DNA of 64,000 nucleotides from Sphingomonas sp. SUN019 (GTDB lineage Bacteria; Pseudomonadota; Alphaproteobacteria; Sphingomonadales; Sphingomonadaceae): positions 1,116,001-1,180,000 of the forward strand of contig NZ_CP096971.1 in the NCBI RefSeq assembly GCF_024758705.1, read 5' to 3'. The notes below the pieces were generated by a model. It saw only the letters and a list, made by a program, of their open reading frames with translations, had not been told where the DNA came from and did no database searches. The position numbers and the translations under genes are program-made. This document shows, in pieces, positions 61,567 to 64,000 of the stretch (positions are counted from its first letter, which is position 1; every line of letters begins with the position of its first letter).

Positions 61567-62148
61567 ATGTCGCTTCGTTTCGCCGCTCTCGCGCCCGTGA
61601 TCGCGGTTTCGCTCGCCGGGTGTGGCCTGAACTCCGTGCCGACAGCCGAGGAGAACGCCAAGGCGCGCTGGGCCGACGTGCAGAACCAGTATCAGCGCCG
61701 CAGCGATCTGATCCCCAACCTCGTCAACACGGTGAAGGCCGCGGGCGCGCAGGAAAAGGACATATTGGTCGAGGTGACGCAGGCGCGCGCCGGGGCCAAT
61801 CAGGTGAAACTGAGCGGCGACGACCTGACCGATCCCGCCAAGGTCGCAAACTACGAACGCGCGCAGAGCGCGGTTACCTTGTCGCTGCAGCGGCTGCAGG
61901 AGGCCTATCCCGAGCTGAAATCGCAAGGGAATTACACCACGCTGATGAGCCAGCTGGAGGGCACCGAAAACCGCATCACGATCGCGCGCACCGATTACAA
62001 TACCGCGGTGCAGTCCTACAACACGCGCATCCGCACCTTCCCCGACGCGATCGGCGCAAAGGTATTCTACGGCGCGAAGCCGATGACGCCGTTCCAGGCG
62101 ACGACGCCCGGTTCGGAGACAGCGCCGACGGTGAATTTCGGCAGCTGA
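61567..62148 (+). CDS. LemA family lipoprotein
   Basis: A 193-residue LemA protein with a lipobox (SLAGC, Cys about residue 19). The domain has the typical QYQRRSDLIPNLVNTVKAA, LSLQRLQEAYPELKSQGNYT and YNTAVQSYNTRIRTFPDAI. LemA proteins are periplasm- or membrane-facing helical bundles of unclear function, very often next to TPM-domain genes as here. The start ATG at 61567 begins the signal peptide. Confidence 0.9.
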   Translation: MSLRFAALAPVIAVSLAGCGLNSVPTAEENAKARWADVQNQYQRRSDLIPNLVNTVKAAGAQEKDILVEVTQARAGANQVKLSGDDLTDPAKVANYERAQSAVTLSLQRLQEAYPELKSQGNYTTLMSQLEGTENRITIARTDYNTAVQSYNTRIRTFPDAIGAKVFYGAKPMTPFQATTPGSETAPTVNFGS

Positions 62149-62155
62149 TCCAGAC

Positions 62156-63088
62156 GTGACATCCGAACAGAGCACCACCCCGGCGAAAGCCGGGGTCCAG
62201 TTGCGACCGGCTAGTTACTGGTCGAGGTCGTTAGCTGGGTTGGTATCTGCCCTGGCAGCGGCATTCCTGACGTTCGCATCACCGGCGCACGCCCAGACCT
62301 TCCCCAAGTTCACCGGCTTCGTCGTCGACGCGGCGAACGTCCTGCCGCCCGAAGCCGAAGCTGCGCTGACGCAGAAGCTCGACGCGCTGCAGAATGAGAC
62401 CAAGCGGCAATTGGTGGTCGCGACGATCCCCGACACCGGCGGCTATCCGCTGACCGATTATGGCTATCGGCTGGGGCGCAGTTGGGGCGTCGGCTTGCGC
62501 GACGTGAACAACGGCGCGATTCTGTTCATCGTGCCGGGCAATCCGAAGGGCCAGCGCGGGCCGAGGATCGAGGTCGGCACCGGCCTCGAACCGATCCTGA
62601 CCGACGCGCTGTCCAGCGTCATCATCAACACCGAGATGATGCCGCGGCTGCGCGCGAACAACGACATCGCGGGCGCGCTGACCGCCGGGACCGATGCGAT
62701 CATCACGCAGCTTCGCGCCGCGCCCGAGGAACAGAAGGCGCGCGCCGATGCCGCGATCGCCGAATTCGACAAGACCCATGCGCGCGCGTCGCGCGGCGAC
62801 GGCGGCATACCCATCGGTCTGATCTTCTGGGGCATGGTGCTGCTGTTCGTCGGCCTGTCGTTCATGCGCGGCGGCAAGCGGGGGCAGCGCTATCGCGGCG
62901 GCGACGGAAGTGGCGCGCTGCCGATCGTGTTGTGGACGATCGCCAACGAGATCGGGCGTAGCGGCGGCGGTGGCGGCGGCTGGGGCGGTGGTTCGAGCGG
63001 CGGCGGCGGTGGCGATTGGGGTGGCGGCGGCTTCTCCGGCGGCGGCGGCGGATCGTTCGGCGGCGGCGGTGCGTCGGGGGATTGGTGA
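62156..63088 (+). CDS. TPM-domain (YgcG-like) membrane protein
   Basis: A 310-residue protein beginning GTG 62156. After a signal-like region (residues about 25-46, ending AHAQ) comes a TPM domain (FTGFVVDAANVLPPEAEAAL, NNGAILFIVPG, RIEVGTGLEPILTDA), one transmembrane helix (about 222-240) and a very Gly-rich C-terminal tail. It pairs with LemA. Residues 7-14 (TTPAKAGV) are encoded by a palindromic repeat (62177-62196), so the extreme N terminus is a repeat capture. Confidence 0.85.
   Translation: MTSEQSTTPAKAGVQLRPASYWSRSLAGLVSALAAAFLTFASPAHAQTFPKFTGFVVDAANVLPPEAEAALTQKLDALQNETKRQLVVATIPDTGGYPLTDYGYRLGRSWGVGLRDVNNGAILFIVPGNPKGQRGPRIEVGTGLEPILTDALSSVIINTEMMPRLRANNDIAGALTAGTDAIITQLRAAPEEQKARADAAIAEFDKTHARASRGDGGIPIGLIFWGMVLLFVGLSFMRGGKRGQRYRGGDGSGALPIVLWTIANEIGRSGGGGGGWGGGSSGGGGGDWGGGGFSGGGGGSFGGGGASGDW
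62177..62196. repeat. REP-like palindrome inside a coding N terminus
   Basis: ACCCCGGC-GAAA-GCCGGGGT, the same stem-loop design as the repeats at 11964 and 16464. It lies just after the start codon of the TPM-domain gene. Confidence 0.8.
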
Positions 63089-63756
63089 TGCATCTGACCC
63101 CCGAAGATCACACCCGCGTCACCACCGCGGTCACCGCGGCCGAGGCGCAGACCGATGGCGAGATCGTCACGATCGTCGCGCGTCAGTCCGACGCCTATCA
63201 CGATGTCGCGCTGCACTGGGCGTTGCTGGCGATGCTGCTGGCGGTGGCGTTGCTCGCGACCTTCCCGGCGTCGGTCGAACGCATTCATGCGATCGTCGAC
63301 CCGTGGAATCCGGTGGTCGGGATCAGCGCCGCACTGACGATCGCGCTGATCGTCTCCGCCGCGGTGTTCCTGCTGATCCGCCTGATCCTCGCCGCGCCCG
63401 CGCTGCGGCTGGCGCTGACTCCGAAGGGCACGAAGGCAAGGCGCGTCCGGGCACGGGCACTGACGCTGTTCCGCACCGGGGCGGAGAAGCGCACGATCGC
63501 CGCGACCGGCGTGCTGCTGTACCTCAGCCTTGGCGAACACCGCGCCGAGTTGATCGCCGATGCATCGATCCACGACCGCGTGTCGCAGGACGAATGGGGC
63601 GCGGCGATGGCGGCGCTGATCGTCGCGGTGAAGGACGGTCGCCCCGCGGACGGCATGGCGGATGCGGTGGCCGCGATCGGCAAGGTGCTGGCCGAGCATT
63701 TCCCGCGCAGCGAAGGCGATACCAACGAACTGCCCGACCGGCTGATCGAGCTATGA
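63088..63756 (+). CDS. TPM-domain-like membrane protein
   Basis: A 222-residue protein. The N-terminal PEDHTRVTTAVTAAEAQTDGEIVTIVA resembles the start of a TPM fold; two transmembrane helices follow (about residues 45-64 and 77-100); the C-terminal part has KRTIAATGVLLYLSLGEHRA and VAAIGKVLAEHFP. Such YgcG/DUF-type TPM proteins usually sit beside a longer TPM gene. It shares one base (TGATG) with that gene and its stop overlaps the NUDIX start. Confidence 0.75.
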   Translation: MHLTPEDHTRVTTAVTAAEAQTDGEIVTIVARQSDAYHDVALHWALLAMLLAVALLATFPASVERIHAIVDPWNPVVGISAALTIALIVSAAVFLLIRLILAAPALRLALTPKGTKARRVRARALTLFRTGAEKRTIAATGVLLYLSLGEHRAELIADASIHDRVSQDEWGAAMAALIVAVKDGRPADGMADAVAAIGKVLAEHFPRSEGDTNELPDRLIEL

Positions 63757-64000
63757 CCTTTCGACAGGCTCAGGGTGGACGGCCCGAGATAATGTGGGAA
63801 GGCCGCTTCATCCGCGCGATGAAGGACGGCAAATGGGAATATGCCGCACGCAATCGCGGGATCGAGGCGGCGGTGATCGTCGCGATCACCCCCGCCGACG
63901 AGGTGATCCTGGTCGAGCAATTTCGCGTGCCGCTGGGCCGCGCGTGCCTCGAACTGCCCGCCGGGCTGATCGGCGACGAGGAAGAGGGCGAGTCGCTCGA
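63753..64000 (+). CDS. NUDIX hydrolase (3' partial)
   Basis: The open frame runs off the window end; 82 residues are visible. WEGRFIRAMKDGKWEYAARN, VIVAITPADEVILVEQFR and LELPAGLIGDEEEG match the N-terminal half of ADP-ribose/nucleoside-diphosphate NUDIX hydrolases; the NUDIX box would begin at the visible PAGLIGDEE and lies mostly outside. ATG 63753 overlaps the preceding stop (ATGA). Residues 3-11 derive from a dispersed repeat (63757-63788), so ATG 63792 is an alternative start. Confidence 0.8.
   Translation, partial: MTFRQAQGGRPEIMWEGRFIRAMKDGKWEYAARNRGIEAAVIVAITPADEVILVEQFRVPLGRACLELPAGLIGDEEEGESL
63757..63788. repeat. Dispersed 'TTCGACAGGCTCAGG' repeat at a gene start
   Basis: The sequence CTTTCGACAGGCTCAGGGTG is a well-known interspersed repeat motif of many proteobacteria (read on the other strand as the peptide LSLSKG). 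Here it falls within the first codons of the NUDIX gene. Confidence 0.7.

Overview
The window is high-GC chromosomal DNA whose gene content points to a Sphingomonas-like alphaproteobacterium. Pointers are a 'vgr-related' HExxH protein, the lepB-rnc-era and dnaK-dnaJ arrangements, paired acyl-CoA dehydrogenases with an APH-type phosphotransferase nearby, and short palindromic repeats ('HSRESGNP'- and 'LSLSKG'-type) scattered between and inside genes. This assignment is inference from gene content; no rRNA or species marker is present.

Layout. Positions 1-3029 hold a GH15 glycosidase (5' cut) and otsA (trehalose). Positions 3.0-14.2 kb are metabolic: APH-like kinase, TetR regulator, GNAT, MBL and EEP hydrolases, an M20 amidohydrolase, an FMO-type monooxygenase and a translationally coupled pair of acyl-CoA dehydrogenases. 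After an SDR come dnaJ and dnaK (15.3-18.5 kb), a copper chaperone and small proteins, then a lower-GC patch (19.9-21.0 kb) with two orphan membrane proteins. Positions 21-29.6 kb are housekeeping: gor, pgi, lepB, rnc, era, a sirtuin, dapB, nth. A tRNA-Arg(CCG) lies at 29.68 kb.

From 29.9 to 61.0 kb the DNA is accessory. It starts with a lipase-like protein lacking a Sec signal and an ankyrin protein. A tight operon follows (32.5-38.4 kb) encoding a KASIII-like synthase, an epimerase/reductase, an MBL hydrolase, an ATP-grasp ligase, a GNAT-like protein and a Rieske oxygenase, facing an adenylate-forming enzyme. This looks like an uncharacterised small-molecule pathway. Then comes a non-flagellar type III secretion system (44.97-61.0 kb) in two divergent operons: luxR-sctT-S-R-Q-fliO-sctU leftwards, and SLT-sctV-C-D-F-I-J-K-L-N-O-P rightwards. 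Flanking genes (40.6-44.6 kb) look like secreted substrates.

The main discovery is a 17-bp inverted repeat (CTAATCG-N3-CGATTAG) found upstream of four leftward genes that lack Sec signals: the lipase, a LysM peptidoglycan hydrolase, and two small unknown proteins. A weaker copy sits 22 bp from one of them, before a rightward harpin/translocator-like gene. The motif ties a gene 9 kb away to the secretion locus, and the operon's own LuxR-type protein is an obvious candidate to read it. This predicts a T3SS regulon with effector candidates.

The last 3 kb (61.0-64.0 kb) return to core functions: mscL, lemA, two TPM-domain proteins and a NUDIX hydrolase cut by the window end.
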